From Lachnospiraceae bacterium (GTDB taxonomy: Bacteria; Bacillota; Clostridia; Lachnospirales; Lachnospiraceae), in contig JAFUNK010000014.1 in assembly GCA_017482205.1 (NCBI GenBank), forward strand, positions 1-38,447: a DNA stretch of 38,447 nt, written 5' to 3'. Under the pieces are notes generated by a model. It saw only the letters and a list, made by a program, of their open reading frames with translations. It was not told where the DNA came from and did not search any database. Positions 1 through 9,836 of this stretch are shown piece by piece (position 1 is the first letter of the stretch; the number at the start of each line of letters is the position of its first letter). The position numbers and the translations under genes were made by a program.

Positions 1-42
1 ATTATCGCTTAACAAAAGTGCGAAAAGGAGGCGACTTTTTTT

Positions 43-363
43 ATGGCAACAAGTCAAGTAATGAGAATTACACTGAAAGCTTATGATCATCAGTTAGTTG
101 ATGCATCTGCCAAAAAAATCATCGAAACAGTCAAGAAGAACGGATCTCAGGTAAGTGGACCTGTACCTCTTCCTACCAAGAAGGAAGTAGTTACTATCTT
201 AAGAGCGGTTCACAAATACAAAGATTCCCGTGAACAGTTCGAACAGAGAACTCACAAGAGACTGATCGATATCATTGCACCGACTCAGAAAACAGTTGAT
301 GCTCTGCAGAGACTGGAAATGCCTGCCGGTGTTTACATCGACATCAAAATGAAAAACAAATAA
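43..363 (+). CDS. rpsJ: 30S ribosomal protein S10
   Basis: S10 is part of the 30S head and also doubles as the NusE antitermination factor. The 106-residue product has the family length and the conserved [13 protein letters not shown] opening and [26 protein letters not shown] centre (read in two halves around residues 40-70). The ATG follows an AAAAGGAGGCG ribosome binding site at about 23-33. It is the first gene of the S10 operon; the operon promoter and any leader lie off the left edge. No oddity is seen. Confidence 0.98.
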   Translation: MATSQVMRITLKAYDHQLVDASAKKIIETVKKNGSQVSGPVPLPTKKEVVTILRAVHKYKDSREQFEQRTHKRLIDIIAPTQKTVDALQRLEMPAGVYIDIKMKNK

Positions 364-475
364 TTCATTCTGATGAAGAGAAGCGTCTGAGGATGCAAAA
401 GAAAACAAAAACATTTTATCCCCTACTAGTATGGACGGCCCGTTCGTCCCGCTGTAGAACAAACAGGAGGAAAAC

Positions 476-1159
476 ATGAAAAAAGCAATTTTAGCAACAA
501 AAGTCGGAATGACTCAAATCTTCAACGAAGACGGCGTTCTTGTTCCTGTAACTGTTCTTCAGGCTGGCCCTTGTGTAGTAACCCAGGTTAAGACAGTAGA
601 AAACGATGGTTACAGTGCAGTACAGGTTGGCTTCGTAGACAAGAAAGACAAGACAGTCAACAAAGATGCAGCTGGCAAGAAGGAAGTAATCCATGTACAC
701 GGTGTTAATAAGGCACAGCAGGGTCACTTCAAGAAAGCAGGCGTTACATCTAAGAGATATGTAAGAGAATTCAAGTTTGAAAATGCAGAAGAGTATGCAC
801 TGGGTGCAGAAATCAAAGCTGACATCTTCGCTGCTGGCGACAAGATTGATGCAACTGCTATTTCCAAAGGTAAAGGATTCCAGGGCGCTATTAAGAGATA
901 TGGACAGCACAGAGGACCTATGGCTCACGGTTCCAAGTTCCATCGTCATCAGGGTTCCAACGGTGCATGTTCTTCCCCCAGCCGTGTATTCAAGGGAAAA
1001 GGAATGCCCGGACATATGGGTTGCGTAAAAGTAACTGTTCAGAATCTTGAAGTAGTAAGAGTAGATGCTGAAAAGAACTTACTTTTAGTTAAGGGTGCAG
1101 TACCCGGACCTAAAAAAGCTTTAGTAACCATCAAAGAAACCGTTAAGGTTGAAGCTTAA
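476..1159 (+). CDS. rplC: 50S ribosomal protein L3
   Basis: L3 nucleates 50S assembly and its loop reaches the peptidyl transferase centre. The 227-residue product opens with [15 protein letters not shown] and carries the [17 protein letters not shown] stretch and the GKGMPGHMG motif (about residues 178-186), both typical of the long loop. The start ATG follows AGGAGG. It lies 112 nt after rpsJ. A GGACG/CGTCC stem-loop in that gap is the only structure seen there. Confidence 0.98.
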   Translation: MKKAILATKVGMTQIFNEDGVLVPVTVLQAGPCVVTQVKTVENDGYSAVQVGFVDKKDKTVNKDAAGKKEVIHVHGVNKAQQGHFKKAGVTSKRYVREFKFENAEEYALGAEIKADIFAAGDKIDATAISKGKGFQGAIKRYGQHRGPMAHGSKFHRHQGSNGACSSPSRVFKGKGMPGHMGCVKVTVQNLEVVRVDAEKNLLLVKGAVPGPKKALVTIKETVKVEA

Positions 1160-1185
1160 TTTAGGATGAAAGGAGGACCATTCAG

Positions 1186-1806
1186 ATGGCAAAGGTATCT
1201 GTTTATAATATGAACGGCAAAGAAGTTGGCACAATTGAATTAAACGATGCTGTATTCGGTGTTGAAGTAAATGAACATCTGGTACACATGGCAGTTGTAC
1301 AGCAGCTTGCAAACAATCGTCAGGGAACTCAGAAGGCAAAGACCCGTTCTGAAGTATCCGGTGGCGGAAGAAAGCCTTGGAGACAGAAGGGAACCGGTCA
1401 TGCAAGACAGGGTTCAACCAGATCTCCTCAGTGGACCGGCGGCGGTGTTGTATTCGCTCCCGTACCCAGAGATTATTCTTTCAAGTTAAACAAGAAAGAA
1501 AAGAGAGCAGCATTAAAGTCTGCACTTACTAGCAAAGTAAATGACAGCAAGTTAATCGTAGTTGACGAGCTGAAATTTGATGAAATTAAAACCAAGAATT
1601 TCCAGACTGTTATGGATAACTTAAATGTAAACAAAGGACTTGTAGTTTTGGCTGAAAATGATGCAAACGTAGTTCTTTCCGCAAGAAATATCCCTACAGT
1701 ACAGACCACTTTAACTAACACCTTAAACGTATATGACGTTATGAAGGCTGGTACAGTAGTTCTGACAAAGGACGCTGTTTCTAAGATTGAGGAGGTATAC
1801 GCATAA
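1186..1806 (+). CDS. rplD: 50S ribosomal protein L4
   Basis: L4 lines the peptide exit tunnel and in some bacteria represses the S10 operon by binding its leader. The 206-residue protein has the [21 protein letters not shown]-type loop with the GTGHARQG signature at about residues 65-77, which inserts into the tunnel. The start follows AAAGGAGG. Its stop codon overlaps the rplW start (ATAATGG at 1804-1810), so the two are probably translationally coupled. Confidence 0.98.
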   Translation: MAKVSVYNMNGKEVGTIELNDAVFGVEVNEHLVHMAVVQQLANNRQGTQKAKTRSEVSGGGRKPWRQKGTGHARQGSTRSPQWTGGGVVFAPVPRDYSFKLNKKEKRAALKSALTSKVNDSKLIVVDELKFDEIKTKNFQTVMDNLNVNKGLVVLAENDANVVLSARNIPTVQTTLTNTLNVYDVMKAGTVVLTKDAVSKIEEVYA

Positions 1807-2105
1807 TGGCTGATATTAAATACTATGACGTAATCCTCAAACCGGTTATCACTGAAAAGAGCATGGCCGGTATGGGCGAAAAGAAATATACTTTCCTGGT
1901 TAATCCCGAGGCTAACAAGTCTCAGATTAAAGAAGCTGTTGAAAAGATGTTCGAAGGCACCAAGGTAGCAAAGGTTAATACCCAGAACTACGACGGTAAG
2001 AACAAGAGACGCGGTATGGTTTACGGAAAGACTGCTAAGACCAAGAAAGCAATCGTACAGTTAACCGCTGACAGCAAAGACATCGAAATCTTCGCAGGAC
2101 TGTAA
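1806..2105 (+). CDS. rplW: 50S ribosomal protein L23
   Basis: L23 sits at the tunnel exit and forms the docking site for trigger factor and SRP. The 99-residue product has the family motifs [14 protein letters not shown] at the N-terminus and [15 protein letters not shown] at about residues 57-71. The first base of its ATG is the last base of the rplD stop codon, the tightest junction in this operon. An 80-nt gap containing a GCGGC/GCCGC stem-loop follows. Confidence 0.98.
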   Translation: MADIKYYDVILKPVITEKSMAGMGEKKYTFLVNPEANKSQIKEAVEKMFEGTKVAKVNTQNYDGKNKRRGMVYGKTAKTKKAIVQLTADSKDIEIFAGL

Positions 2106-2168
2106 TTTAGAAGATTTCGCACAGGTTAAGGTATGCGGCACACAGGAAGCCGCGCAAAGAATCTAACA
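2106..2168 (+). other. Stem-loop in the rplW-rplB gap
   Basis: An outer TTAGAAGATT/AATCTAA pairing encloses a GCGGC/GCCGC hairpin. There is no U-tract, so it is unlikely to be a terminator. It could stabilise or mark processing of the S10 operon transcript; that role is inference. Confidence 0.45.
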
Positions 2169-2185
2169 GAAAAGGAGATACAACA

Positions 2186-3028
2186 ATGGGAATTAAGACA
2201 TACAATCCCTATACACCGTCCAGAAGAAACATGACCGGTTCTGATTTCTCTGAAATTACCAAGACAACTCCTGAAAAATCTCTTTGCGTATCTTTAGCAA
2301 AGAATGCAGGACGTAACAATCAGGGTAAAATCACCGTAAGACATCGTGGCGGCGGTTCCAGAAGAAAATACAGAATCATCGATTTCAAGAGAAATAAGGA
2401 TGGCATTCCTGCTACCGTAATCGGTATCGAATACGATCCTAACAGAACAGCAAATATCGCTTTAATCTGCTACGCAGACGGCGAAAAGGCATACATCATT
2501 GCTCCCGAAGGTTTGACCGACGGTATGAAAGTAATGAATGGTGCAACCGCAGAAGTAAGAGTAGGTAACTGCTTACCCTTATCTGAGATTCCTGTTGGTA
2601 CTCAGGTACACAACATTGAATTATATCCCGGCAAGGGCGGACAGCTGGTTCGTTCTGCAGGAAACAGCGCACAGCTGATGGCTAAAGAAGGTAAGTACGC
2701 AACATTAAGACTTCCTTCCGGCGAAATGAGAATGGTTCCTCTGGTATGTAGAGCAACCGTAGGTGTTGTAGGCAATGTTGACCACAGCCTGATTAATATC
2801 GGTAAAGCAGGACGTAAGCGTCACATGGGTATCCGCCCTACAGTACGTGGTTCTGTAATGAACCCCAACGACCATCCTCACGGTGGTGGTGAAGGTAAGA
2901 CCGGTATCGGACGTCCGGGCCCGAGCACTCCTTGGGGCAAACCTGCACTCGGCTTGAAGACACGTAAGAAGAAAAACAAATCTAACAAGCTGATTGTAAG
3001 AAGAAGAGACGGTAAAGCTATCAAATAA
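2186..3028 (+). CDS. rplB: 50S ribosomal protein L2
   Basis: L2 bridges the subunits and is needed for peptidyl transferase activity. The 280-residue protein is of normal length, opens [17 protein letters not shown], and carries the conserved [20 protein letters not shown] stretch at about residues 231-250, which includes the histidine important for activity. The very basic tail ([17 protein letters not shown]) is typical. The start follows AAAAGGAG. Confidence 0.98.
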   Translation: MGIKTYNPYTPSRRNMTGSDFSEITKTTPEKSLCVSLAKNAGRNNQGKITVRHRGGGSRRKYRIIDFKRNKDGIPATVIGIEYDPNRTANIALICYADGEKAYIIAPEGLTDGMKVMNGATAEVRVGNCLPLSEIPVGTQVHNIELYPGKGGQLVRSAGNSAQLMAKEGKYATLRLPSGEMRMVPLVCRATVGVVGNVDHSLINIGKAGRKRHMGIRPTVRGSVMNPNDHPHGGGEGKTGIGRPGPSTPWGKPALGLKTRKKKNKSNKLIVRRRDGKAIK

Positions 3029-3058
3029 TAGTTTTTTATTAAAACAGGAGGAAAAACA

Positions 3059-3340
3059 ATGGCTAGATCACTGAAAAAAGGACCTTTCGCAGACCAGAGC
3101 TTACTGAAAAAAGTAGATGCCATGAATGCATCCGGACAGAAGCAGGTTATTAAGACCTGGTCCCGTCGTTCTACAATTTTCCCTTCTTTCGTGGGACATA
3201 CAATTGCAGTACATGACGGCAGAAAGCACGTTCCTGTATATGTAACAGAAGATATGGTTGGACACAAACTCGGCGAGTTCGTAGCAACCAGAACCTTCAG
3301 AGGACATGGAAAAGACGAGAAGAAATCTAAAGTAAGATAG
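3059..3340 (+). CDS. rpsS: 30S ribosomal protein S19
   Basis: S19 is in the 30S head and pairs with S13. The 93-residue product has the classic opening [10 protein letters not shown], the central [20 protein letters not shown] region and [12 protein letters not shown] near the end. The start follows ACAGGAGG. The 154-nt gap before rplV holds two stem-loops. Confidence 0.98.
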   Translation: MARSLKKGPFADQSLLKKVDAMNASGQKQVIKTWSRRSTIFPSFVGHTIAVHDGRKHVPVYVTEDMVGHKLGEFVATRTFRGHGKDEKKSKVR

Positions 3341-3341
3341 T

Positions 3342-3456
3342 GAGCTGCGGGAAGGAAATCAAGCGGCCGCATAGCGGACATTTGATTTCACCCCGCTGCT
3401 CAACGAGAAAATCATAGAGCGACTATGTCGCGGCTGCGTGAAACGCAGGATTTTCG
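3342..3456 (+). other. Tandem stem-loops between rpsS and rplV
   Basis: Hairpin 1 (3342-3401) pairs GAGCTGCGGG with CCCGCTGCTC (one mismatch) and, inside it, AAATCAA with TTGATTT. Hairpin 2 (3404-3456) pairs GAAAATC with GATTTTC and carries two inner hairpins, GCGAC/GTCGC and CTGCGT/ACGCAG. Neither ends in a U-tract. The position inside an operon suggests RNA processing, stability or protein binding rather than termination (inference). Confidence 0.7.
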
Positions 3457-3494
3457 AGTTTGCTTAGTTGTTAAGTTGAAAGGAGGACAATTCT

Positions 3495-3884
3495 ATGGCT
3501 AAAGGACATAGAAGTCAAATTAAGAGAGAAAGAAATGCGCAGAAAGATACAAGACCTTCAGCTAAGTTATCTTACGCAAGGGTTTCTGTTCAGAAAGCAT
3601 GTTTCGTATTGGATGCCATCAGAGGCAAGGATGTACAGACTGCACTCGCAATTCTGGCTTACAATCCCAGATACGCATCCGGTGTTATTAAGAAGCTGTT
3701 AGAATCAGCTATCGCTAACGCTGAAAACAATAATGGCATGAATGCTGCAAACCTTTATATTGCTGAATGCTGTGCAAACAAGGGACCTACCATGAAGAGA
3801 GTAAGACCCCGTGCACAGGGTAGAGCATACAGAATTGAGAAGCAGATGAGCCACATCACCATCGTTCTGGATGAGAAGAAATAG
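3495..3884 (+). CDS. rplV: 50S ribosomal protein L22
   Basis: L22 spans the 50S subunit and its beta-hairpin lines the exit tunnel near L4. At 129 residues it is slightly longer than the usual ~113 because of the N-terminal [20 protein letters not shown] extension, a form common in Clostridia. The family core reads [22 protein letters not shown], and the tunnel hairpin is [18 protein letters not shown] near residues 95-112. The start follows AAAGGAGG. Confidence 0.97.
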   Translation: MAKGHRSQIKRERNAQKDTRPSAKLSYARVSVQKACFVLDAIRGKDVQTALAILAYNPRYASGVIKKLLESAIANAENNNGMNAANLYIAECCANKGPTMKRVRPRAQGRAYRIEKQMSHITIVLDEKK

Positions 3885-3901
3885 GAAGGGAGCTAAGTAA
3901 A

Positions 3902-4555
3902 ATGGGACAGAAAGTTAATCCTCACGGCCTTAGAGTCGGCGTTATTAAAGACTGGGATTCTAAATGGTACGCTGATGCAGAATTCTCTGACTATTTAGTA
4001 GAAGACTACAACATCAGAAAGTATCTGAAGAAGAAATTATTTGCTGCAGGTATCTCTAAGATTGAAATCGAGAGAGCATCTGACAGAGTAAAAGTTATTA
4101 TCTACACTGCAAAACCCGGCGTTGTTATCGGTAAGGGCGGTGCAGAAATCGAAGTAACCAAGAATGAATTAGCAAAGATGACTGATAAGAAGGTTCTGGT
4201 TGACATTAAGGAAATCAAGAGACCTGACAAGGATGCTCAGCTGGTTGCAGAAAATATTGCACAGCAGCTTGAGAACCGTGTATCTTTCAGACGTGCAATG
4301 AAGTCCTGCATGGGCAGAACCATGAAGGCTGGTGCACTGGGTATCAAAGCTTCCTGCTCCGGACGTCTGGGTGGTGCTGATATGGCTCGTACTGAGTTCT
4401 ATAGCGAAGGTACTATTCCTCTTCAGACCTTAAGAGCAGATATTGATTACGGCTTCGCTGAAGCAGACACAACTTACGGTAAAGTTGGTGTTAAGGTATG
4501 GATTTACAAAGGCGAAGTTCTTCCCACTAAAAATCAGGAAGGGAGCGATAAATAG
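3902..4555 (+). CDS. rpsC: 30S ribosomal protein S3
   Basis: S3 forms the mRNA entry channel together with S4 and S5. The 217-residue protein begins [21 protein letters not shown], has a KH domain with the [12 protein letters not shown] motif at about residues 74-85, and a C-terminal domain with [21 protein letters not shown]. The start follows a GGAAGGGAG site 17 nt after rplV, and rplP follows 2 nt later. Confidence 0.98.
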   Translation: MGQKVNPHGLRVGVIKDWDSKWYADAEFSDYLVEDYNIRKYLKKKLFAAGISKIEIERASDRVKVIIYTAKPGVVIGKGGAEIEVTKNELAKMTDKKVLVDIKEIKRPDKDAQLVAENIAQQLENRVSFRRAMKSCMGRTMKAGALGIKASCSGRLGGADMARTEFYSEGTIPLQTLRADIDYGFAEADTTYGKVGVKVWIYKGEVLPTKNQEGSDK

Positions 4556-4557
4556 TT

Positions 4558-4992
4558 ATGTTAATGCCTAAAAGAGTAAAACGTCGTAAACAGTTCCGTG
4601 GCAGTATGACAGGTAAAGCTTTAAGAGGTAACACCTTAACTTTCGGTGAATACGGTCTTGTAGCTACCGAGCCTTGCTGGATCAGATCCAATCAGATCGA
4701 AGCAGCCCGTATCGCACTTACCCGTTATACCAAGCGTACCGGTAAAGTTTGGATTAAGATTTTCCCGGATAAGCCGGTAACATCTAAGCCCGCAGAAACA
4801 CGTATGGGTTCCGGTAAAGGTTCTTTAGAGTACTGGGTAGCAGTTGTGAAACCTGGACGTGTAATGTTTGAAATCGCAGGAGTTTCTGAGGAAGCTGCAA
4901 AAGAAGCATTACGTCTTGCAATGCACAAACTCCCTTGTAAGTGTAAGATTGTTTCTAAAGCAGATTTGGAAGGCGGTGTGTCAAATGAATAA
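4558..4992 (+). CDS. rplP: 50S ribosomal protein L16
   Basis: L16 contacts the A-site tRNA elbow. The 144-residue product opens [15 protein letters not shown], matching the usual MLxPKRVK start, so the first ATG is preferred to the one two codons later. Conserved blocks are [20 protein letters not shown] and [18 protein letters not shown]. Its last codons overlap the start of rpmC by 8 nt, which suggests coupled translation. Confidence 0.98.
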   Translation: MLMPKRVKRRKQFRGSMTGKALRGNTLTFGEYGLVATEPCWIRSNQIEAARIALTRYTKRTGKVWIKIFPDKPVTSKPAETRMGSGKGSLEYWVAVVKPGRVMFEIAGVSEEAAKEALRLAMHKLPCKCKIVSKADLEGGVSNE

Positions 4993-5182
4993 GTATGTAG
5001 CAGATTTAAAGAATAAATCAGAAGCAGATTTAGCAAAAGAGTTAGTAGCTGCTAAAAAAGAACTTTTCAATTTGAGATTCCAGAACGCAACCAATCAGTT
5101 GGATAACACAGCAAGAATTAAAGAAGTAAGAAAGAACATTGCTCGTATCCAGACTGTCATCACTGAGAAGGCAAACGCTTAA
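4985..5182 (+). CDS. rpmC: 50S ribosomal protein L29
   Basis: L29 is a small helical-hairpin protein at the tunnel exit next to L23. The ATG at 4985 gives 65 residues, the family length. A longer upstream extension in this frame lies entirely inside rplP and is not part of the gene. The core [20 protein letters not shown] and the basic second helix [11 protein letters not shown] are diagnostic. A GGAAGGCGGTG stretch inside rplP serves as ribosome binding site. Confidence 0.97.
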   Translation: MNKYVADLKNKSEADLAKELVAAKKELFNLRFQNATNQLDNTARIKEVRKNIARIQTVITEKANA

Positions 5183-5246
5183 TCTCAGCGTTCATATCAA
5201 TTAAGATGCCCTAAGGAGGGCGGAATTTCAGAAAGGAGATTTAACC

Positions 5247-5501
5247 GTGGAAAGAAATTTAAGAAAAACACGTACTGGTAAAGTAGTAAGCAATAAAATG
5301 GATAAGACAATCGTTGTTGCTATTGAAAATCATGTAAAGCATCCTCTTTACAAGAAGATTGTAAAAGATACTTACAAATTAAAAGCACATGACGAAAACA
5401 ACGAATGCAACATCGGCGATACCGTTAAGGTTATGGAAACAAGACCCCTGTCCAAGGACAAGAGATGGAGACTTGTTGAAATCGTTGAAAAAGCTAAGTA
5501 A
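5247..5501 (+). CDS. rpsQ: 30S ribosomal protein S17
   Basis: S17 is a primary 16S rRNA binding OB-fold protein. The 84-residue product reads [19 protein letters not shown] followed by HPLYKKI, and near the end [18 protein letters not shown], all family hallmarks. It starts with GTG, chosen because a GAAAGGAGA ribosome binding site lies just upstream and no ATG occurs before the conserved region. Confidence 0.97.
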   Translation: MERNLRKTRTGKVVSNKMDKTIVVAIENHVKHPLYKKIVKDTYKLKAHDENNECNIGDTVKVMETRPLSKDKRWRLVEIVEKAK

Positions 5502-5542
5502 TTACAGCTAATAATGTTTACTATTTTGGAAGGAGAATTATC

Positions 5543-5911
5543 ATGGTTCAGCAAGAGAGTAGATTGAAAGTTGCTGATAACACAGGTGCTAAAGAACTTC
5601 TTTGCATCAGAGTTATGGGCGGCTCTACAAGAAGATATGCACAGATTGGCGATATCATCGTTGCTTCTGTTAAAGATGCAACACCAGGCGGCGTTGTAAA
5701 AAAAGGTGATGTAGTTAAGGCTGTTGTCGTTCGTTCCGTAAAAGGCGCACGTCGTAAAGATGGTTCTTACATCAAATTTGATGAAAATGCTGCTGTAATT
5801 ATCAAAGATGACAAGACTCCGAGAGGAACTCGTATCTTTGGACCGGTAGCTAGAGAGCTTCGTGAGAAACAGTTTATGAAGATTGTTTCCCTCGCTCCCG
5901 AAGTATTATAA
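5543..5911 (+). CDS. rplN: 50S ribosomal protein L14
   Basis: L14 lies at the subunit interface and is the binding site of the silencing factor RsfS. The 122-residue product has the expected length, with [20 protein letters not shown] at the start and the [16 protein letters not shown] motif near the end. The start follows GGAAGGAG. Confidence 0.98.
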   Translation: MVQQESRLKVADNTGAKELLCIRVMGGSTRRYAQIGDIIVASVKDATPGGVVKKGDVVKAVVVRSVKGARRKDGSYIKFDENAAVIIKDDKTPRGTRIFGPVARELREKQFMKIVSLAPEVL

Positions 5912-5922
5912 GGAGGTACCGC

Positions 5923-6234
5923 ATGGCTACGTTAAAAATCAAAAAGGGTGATACTGTTAAAGTAATCGCCGGTAAAGATAATGGTAAAGAGGGCAAGGTT
6001 ATTGCCGTAGACCACAAGAACAGTAAAGTAACAGTAGAAGGCGTAAACATGATTACAAAGCATGCAAAACCTTCTCAGGCTAATCCCAACGGTGGAATCA
6101 TTCAGAAGGAAGCTTCCATTGATATCTCTAACGTAATGTACGTTCATAAGGGAAAAGCTACCAGAATCGGTTTCAAGGTTGAAGGCGACAAGAAAGTTCG
6201 TATTGCAAAGTCAACCGGCGAAGTGATCGATTAA
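5923..6234 (+). CDS. rplX: 50S ribosomal protein L24
   Basis: L24 is an assembly initiator with a KOW domain. The 103-residue product shows [20 protein letters not shown] (KOW, residues 5-24) and [20 protein letters not shown]. The start lies 11 nt after rplN behind AAGGAGG. Length and motifs are ordinary. Confidence 0.98.
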   Translation: MATLKIKKGDTVKVIAGKDNGKEGKVIAVDHKNSKVTVEGVNMITKHAKPSQANPNGGIIQKEASIDISNVMYVHKGKATRIGFKVEGDKKVRIAKSTGEVID

Positions 6235-6257
6235 TTCAGGGAAGGAGGAAAATAAAC

Positions 6258-6797
6258 GTGAGCAGACTTAAAGATTTATACAACGACGAAATCGTTGCAG
6301 CAATGACTAAGAAGTTTGGATATAAGAATGTCATGGAAGTTCCCAAGCTGGATAAGATCGTTATCAACATGGGCGTTGGCGAAGCAAAAGAAAATGCAAA
6401 GGTTTTAGAGGGCGCTGTTAAGGATATGGAAACCATTACCGGTCAGAAGGCAGTTCTCACAAAGGCAAAAGGCTCCGTAGCAAACTTCAAGATTCGTGAA
6501 GGTATGGCAATCGGTTGCAAGACAACCTTACGTGGTGAGAAGATGTATGAGTTCCTGGATCGTCTGGTTAACCTGGCATTACCCCGTGTACGTGACTTCA
6601 GAGGCGTAAATCCTAATGCATTTGACGGAAGAGGTAACTATGCACTCGGTATTAAAGAACAGATTATCTTCCCTGAAATCGAATACGATAAGGTAGATAA
6701 AGTAAGAGGTATGGATATCATTTTCGTAACAACTGCAAAGACTGACGAAGAGGCACGTGAATTACTGAGATTATTCAATATGCCTTTCGCTAAATAA
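6258..6797 (+). CDS. rplE: 50S ribosomal protein L5
   Basis: L5 binds 5S rRNA in the central protuberance and contacts P-site tRNA. The 179-residue product has [11 protein letters not shown] near residue 32, [21 protein letters not shown], and the C-terminal [21 protein letters not shown]. It starts with GTG behind a strong GGAAGGAGG; no nearby ATG fits the family start better. Confidence 0.98.
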   Translation: MSRLKDLYNDEIVAAMTKKFGYKNVMEVPKLDKIVINMGVGEAKENAKVLEGAVKDMETITGQKAVLTKAKGSVANFKIREGMAIGCKTTLRGEKMYEFLDRLVNLALPRVRDFRGVNPNAFDGRGNYALGIKEQIIFPEIEYDKVDKVRGMDIIFVTTAKTDEEARELLRLFNMPFAK

Positions 6798-6811
6798 TAG
6801 GAGGTTAATTC

Positions 6812-6997
6812 ATGGCTAAGACATCTATGAAGCTGAAACAGCAGCGTAAACCTAAGTTCTCTACACAGGCTTATACACGTTGCAATATTTGTGGTCGTCC
6901 CCATTCCGTTTTAAGAAAATACGGAATTTGCAGAGTTTGCTTCCGCGAACTGGCATACAAGGGACAGATTCCCGGCGTTAAGAAAGCAAGCTGGTAG
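6812..6997 (+). CDS. rpsN: 30S ribosomal protein S14, zinc-binding type
   Basis: S14 is a late-assembly protein of the 30S head. This is the short 61-residue type Z form with a CXXC-X12-CXXC zinc ribbon at Cys24, Cys27, Cys40 and Cys43, so it is the zinc-dependent version. The start follows TAGGAGG, 14 nt after rplE. A 147-nt gap with two stem-loops separates it from rpsH. Confidence 0.97.
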   Translation: MAKTSMKLKQQRKPKFSTQAYTRCNICGRPHSVLRKYGICRVCFRELAYKGQIPGVKKASW

Positions 6998-6999
6998 GA

Positions 7000-7086
7000 C
7001 GATGCAAAGAGTTTCTAACGCGGCAGAATACGCCGCATAAGAAACACTATGTTGCATCGCGGAGAATGCCCCAAGGTGCATTCTCC
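7000..7086 (+). other. Tandem stem-loops between rpsN and rpsH
   Basis: Hairpin 1 (7000-7059) pairs CGATGCAA with TTGCATCG and, inside, GTTTCT with AGAAAC and GCGGC with GCCGC. Hairpin 2 (7061-7086) is a perfect GGAGAATGC/GCATTCTCC stem. There is no U-tract after either. The one-composite-plus-one-simple arrangement resembles the rpsH-rplF gap. Confidence 0.75.
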
Positions 7087-7144
7087 CAGATATACAGCTT
7101 AACAAGCATGATTCAAGTCAAATGAACAAGGAGGAAACTAAATC

Positions 7145-7546
7145 ATGACAATGAGTGATCCTATTGCAGATATGCTTACAAGAATCCGTAATGCAAACGC
7201 TGCAAAACATGACACAGTAGATGTTCCTTCTTCCAAAATGAAACTGGCTATCGCTCAGATTTTATTGGACGAAGGTTTTATTAAGAAATTCGACATCGTT
7301 GATGACGGTGCATTCAAGACCATCCGTATCGCATTAAAGTACGGTGCAGACAAGAATGAAAAGATCATCTCCGGTATCAAGAGAATCTCTAAGCCCGGTC
7401 TTCGTGTGTATGCTGGCAAGGAAGAACTTCCTAAGGTATTAGGCGGTCTCGGTATTGCTATCATTTCCACCAATCAGGGTGTTGTAACTGATAAAAAGGC
7501 TAGAGAGCTGCAGGTTGGCGGCGAAGTATTAGCCTTCGTATGGTAA
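7145..7546 (+). CDS. rpsH: 30S ribosomal protein S8
   Basis: S8 is a primary 16S rRNA binder, and in E. coli it represses the spc operon. The 133-residue product starts [18 protein letters not shown] and ends [23 protein letters not shown] is the conserved RNA-binding loop. The first ATG lies behind ACAAGGAGG; the second, two codons on, is also possible. Family length is normal. Confidence 0.98.
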   Translation: MTMSDPIADMLTRIRNANAAKHDTVDVPSSKMKLAIAQILLDEGFIKKFDIVDDGAFKTIRIALKYGADKNEKIISGIKRISKPGLRVYAGKEELPKVLGGLGIAIISTNQGVVTDKKARELQVGGEVLAFVW

Positions 7547-7634
7547 AAGCGAAAAGATTTTATAAGGCAACACAATACGTTGCCTAACAAAATCTATATT
7601 TCGCTTAAGAGAATCCCCCTGCGGGGAATTCTCT
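7547..7634 (+). other. Tandem stem-loops between rpsH and rplF
   Basis: Starting at the base after the rpsH stop codon, AAGCGAAA pairs with TTTCGCTT (7599-7606), enclosing AGATTTT/AAAATCT and AGGCAAC/GTTGCCT. It is followed by AGAGAAT-CCCC-tgc-GGGG-ATTCTCT (7608-7634). No U-tract follows. The AGCGAAAA opening right after a stop codon recurs downstream of rpoA. Confidence 0.75.
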
Positions 7635-7676
7635 CTAAGCAACTATAAATTAGCAAATATTATAGGAGGTACGGGC

Positions 7677-8216
7677 ATGTCACGTATAGGTAGAATGCCA
7701 ATCGCGGTTCCTGCAGGCGTAACTGTGGATATCGCAGAAAATAACAAAGTGACCGTTAAGGGTCCTAAAGGAACTCTGGAGAGAGTTCTCCCTCGCGAAA
7801 TGGAAATCAAATTAGAGGGTGCAGAAATTGTAGTAACAAGACCGAATGATTTAAAGAAGATGAAATCTTTACACGGTTTAACCAGAACTCTGATCAATAA
7901 CATGGTAGTAGGTGTTACTTCCGGTTATGAGAAGAAACTGGAAATCAACGGTGTAGGTTACAGAGCTTCCAAGGCAGGTAAGGTATTAAACTTATCCTTA
8001 GGTTTCTCTCATCCTGTAGAGATGACCGATCCTGAAGGCATCGAAACCACTGTTGAAAACAATATTATTACCGTAAAAGGTATCGATAAAGAAAAAGTTG
8101 GCCAATTCGCAGCTGAAATCAGAGATAAGAGAAGACCTGAACCTTACAAGGGCAAAGGTATTAAGTATGCTGATGAAACTATCAGACGTAAAGTTGGTAA
8201 GACTGGTAAGAAATAA
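7677..8216 (+). CDS. rplF: 50S ribosomal protein L6
   Basis: L6 lies near the sarcin-ricin loop and factor-binding site. The 179-residue protein has the duplicated L6 fold, opens [18 protein letters not shown], and ends with the diagnostic [20 protein letters not shown]. The start follows TAGGAGG. Confidence 0.98.
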   Translation: MSRIGRMPIAVPAGVTVDIAENNKVTVKGPKGTLERVLPREMEIKLEGAEIVVTRPNDLKKMKSLHGLTRTLINNMVVGVTSGYEKKLEINGVGYRASKAGKVLNLSLGFSHPVEMTDPEGIETTVENNIITVKGIDKEKVGQFAAEIRDKRRPEPYKGKGIKYADETIRRKVGKTGKK

Positions 8217-8230
8217 TAGATAAGGAGAGT

Positions 8231-8605
8231 ATGAAGATGGTTAGTAAAGAATCTAGACAAAAAGTACGTGTTAAAAAACACATGAGAATACGTAACCGTT
8301 TCAGCGGCACTGCTGAAAGACCTCGTTTAGCCGTATTCAGAAGCAATAATCATATGTATGCTCAAATTATCGACGACACAGTTGGTAACACACTGGTTGC
8401 TGCTTCCACTCTTGAAAAAGAAGTTAAGGCAGAGCTTGAAAAAACCAATAACGTTGATGCAGCAGCATATTTAGGAACTGTCATTGCAAAGAGAGCAATG
8501 GAAAAAGGTATCACAGAAGTAGTCTTTGATAGAGGCGGCTTTATATACCAGGGTAAGATTGCAGCATTAGCTGAAGCAGCCAGAGAAGCTGGCTTACAAT
8601 TCTAG
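8231..8605 (+). CDS. rplR: 50S ribosomal protein L18
   Basis: L18 binds 5S rRNA with L5. The 124-residue protein has a basic N-terminus ([20 protein letters not shown]), then [13 protein letters not shown], and the end [23 protein letters not shown]. An ATG two codons later (8237) is an alternative start with nearly the same product. The gap after rplF is 14 nt and contains AAGGAGAG. Confidence 0.97.
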   Translation: MKMVSKESRQKVRVKKHMRIRNRFSGTAERPRLAVFRSNNHMYAQIIDDTVGNTLVAASTLEKEVKAELEKTNNVDAAAYLGTVIAKRAMEKGITEVVFDRGGFIYQGKIAALAEAAREAGLQF

Positions 8606-8622
8606 GAAAGGGAGTAGACATT

Positions 8623-9132
8623 ATGAAACATACAATCATAGATGCAAGTCAGCTTGAATTAATGGATAAGGTTGTTGTTATCAAACGTGTTTCCAAGACT
8701 GTAAAGGGTGGTCGTACCATGCGTTTTACAGCTCTGGTAGTAGTTGGTGACGGCAATGGTCATGTAGGCGCAGGACTTGGCAAGGCTGTAGAAATTCCTG
8801 AAGCAATCCGTAAGGGTAAAGAAGATGCAATCAAGCATCTGGTAAGCGTTTCTATGGATGAAAACAACTCTGTTACCCATGATTTCATCGGTAAATACGG
8901 TTCTGCTAGCGTTCTTTTAAAGAAGGCTCCTGAAGGTACCGGTATCATCGCTGGTGGTCCTGCTCGTATCGTTTGTGAACTTGCAGGTATCAAGAATATC
9001 CGTACTAAGTCTTTAGGCTCCAACAACAAGCAGAACGTAGTTCTTGCAACAATTGCAGGTTTAAGCCAGTTAAAGGCTCCTGAAGAAGTAGCTAAAAACC
9101 GTGGTAAATCCGTAGACGAGATTTTGGCTTAA
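8623..9132 (+). CDS. rpsE: 30S ribosomal protein S5
   Basis: S5 affects decoding accuracy and mRNA unwinding at the entry channel. The 169-residue protein has [19 protein letters not shown] and [20 protein letters not shown] in the double-stranded RNA-binding domain, and [17 protein letters not shown] in the C-terminal domain. The start follows AAAGGGAG. A small AAGTGAA/TTTCACTT stem-loop follows the stop. Confidence 0.98.
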   Translation: MKHTIIDASQLELMDKVVVIKRVSKTVKGGRTMRFTALVVVGDGNGHVGAGLGKAVEIPEAIRKGKEDAIKHLVSVSMDENNSVTHDFIGKYGSASVLLKKAPEGTGIIAGGPARIVCELAGIKNIRTKSLGSNNKQNVVLATIAGLSQLKAPEEVAKNRGKSVDEILA

Positions 9133-9134
9133 TG

Positions 9135-9154
9135 AAGTGAAGCGATTTCACTTT
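9135..9154 (+). other. Small stem-loop between rpsE and rpmD
   Basis: AAGTGAA pairs with TTTCACTT across a short GCGA loop. No U-tract follows, so it resembles the other intra-operon stem-loops, but it is simple and short. Confidence 0.5.
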
Positions 9155-9179
9155 AAGGTTTGAAAGGAGAGAAAAGACA

Positions 9180-9374
9180 ATGGCAGCAAAGAAAGAAAAA
9201 ATGTTAAAGATCACTTTGGTTAAGTCTGTTATCGGTGCTGTTCCCAAGAACAGAGCTATCGTAGAATCCATGGGATTTAAGAAGCTGAACAGCTTTGTTA
9301 TCCTGCCGGATAATGCAGCTACAAGAGGACAGATCCAGAAGATCGCTCATTTAGTTAAAGTAGAAGAAGTATAA
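9180..9374 (+). CDS. rpmD: 50S ribosomal protein L30
   Basis: L30 is a small two-domain 50S protein lost in some bacteria. The 64-residue product reads [19 protein letters not shown] after a short lysine-rich extension and ends [15 protein letters not shown]. The start ATG follows GAAAGGAGAG. The extension means an internal ATG at codon 8 is a possible alternative, but the ribosome binding site favours the first. Confidence 0.95.
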   Translation: MAAKKEKMLKITLVKSVIGAVPKNRAIVESMGFKKLNSFVILPDNAATRGQIQKIAHLVKVEEV

Positions 9375-9394
9375 GCAGATAAGGAGGTGTCAGA

Positions 9395-9835
9395 ATGGAA
9401 TTATCAAATTTAAGACCTGCAGAAGGTTCCAAGCATAGTGATAATTTTAGAAGAGGACGCGGACACGGTTCAGGAAACGGTAAGACTGCCGGTAAGGGTC
9501 ATAAGGGACAGAAGGCTCGTTCCGGAGCACCCAGAATCGGTTTTGAAGGTGGACAGATGCCGTTATACAGACGTATTCCTAAGAGAGGTTTCACTAACAG
9601 AAACACTAAGGATATCGTCGCTATCAATGTAAGCGCTCTGGAAGCTTTTGATAATGGCAGCGTTGTTGATGTAGAAGCATTAATGAACGCAGGCATCATC
9701 AAGAATCCGAGAGACGGCGTTAAGATACTTGGAAACGGAGAGTTAACCAAGAAGCTTACTGTAAAGGTAGATGCATTCAGTGCATCTGCAAAAGAAAAGA
9801 TTGAGGCTCTTGGTGGAAGTGCAGAGGTGATGTAA
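9395..9835 (+). CDS. rplO: 50S ribosomal protein L15
   Basis: L15 is an assembly protein with a long glycine- and arginine-rich N-terminal tail. The 146-residue product shows [14 protein letters not shown], then [20 protein letters not shown] (residues 21-40) and [20 protein letters not shown]. The start follows AAGGAGG. Its stop lies one base before secY, so the two are likely co-translated. Confidence 0.98.
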   Translation: MELSNLRPAEGSKHSDNFRRGRGHGSGNGKTAGKGHKGQKARSGAPRIGFEGGQMPLYRRIPKRGFTNRNTKDIVAINVSALEAFDNGSVVDVEALMNAGIIKNPRDGVKILGNGELTKKLTVKVDAFSASAKEKIEALGGSAEVM

Positions 9836-9836
9836 T

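Noticed and set aside
491-1015. 174-codon antisense frame opposite rplC
   Set aside because: It is a shadow of a certain ribosomal protein gene.
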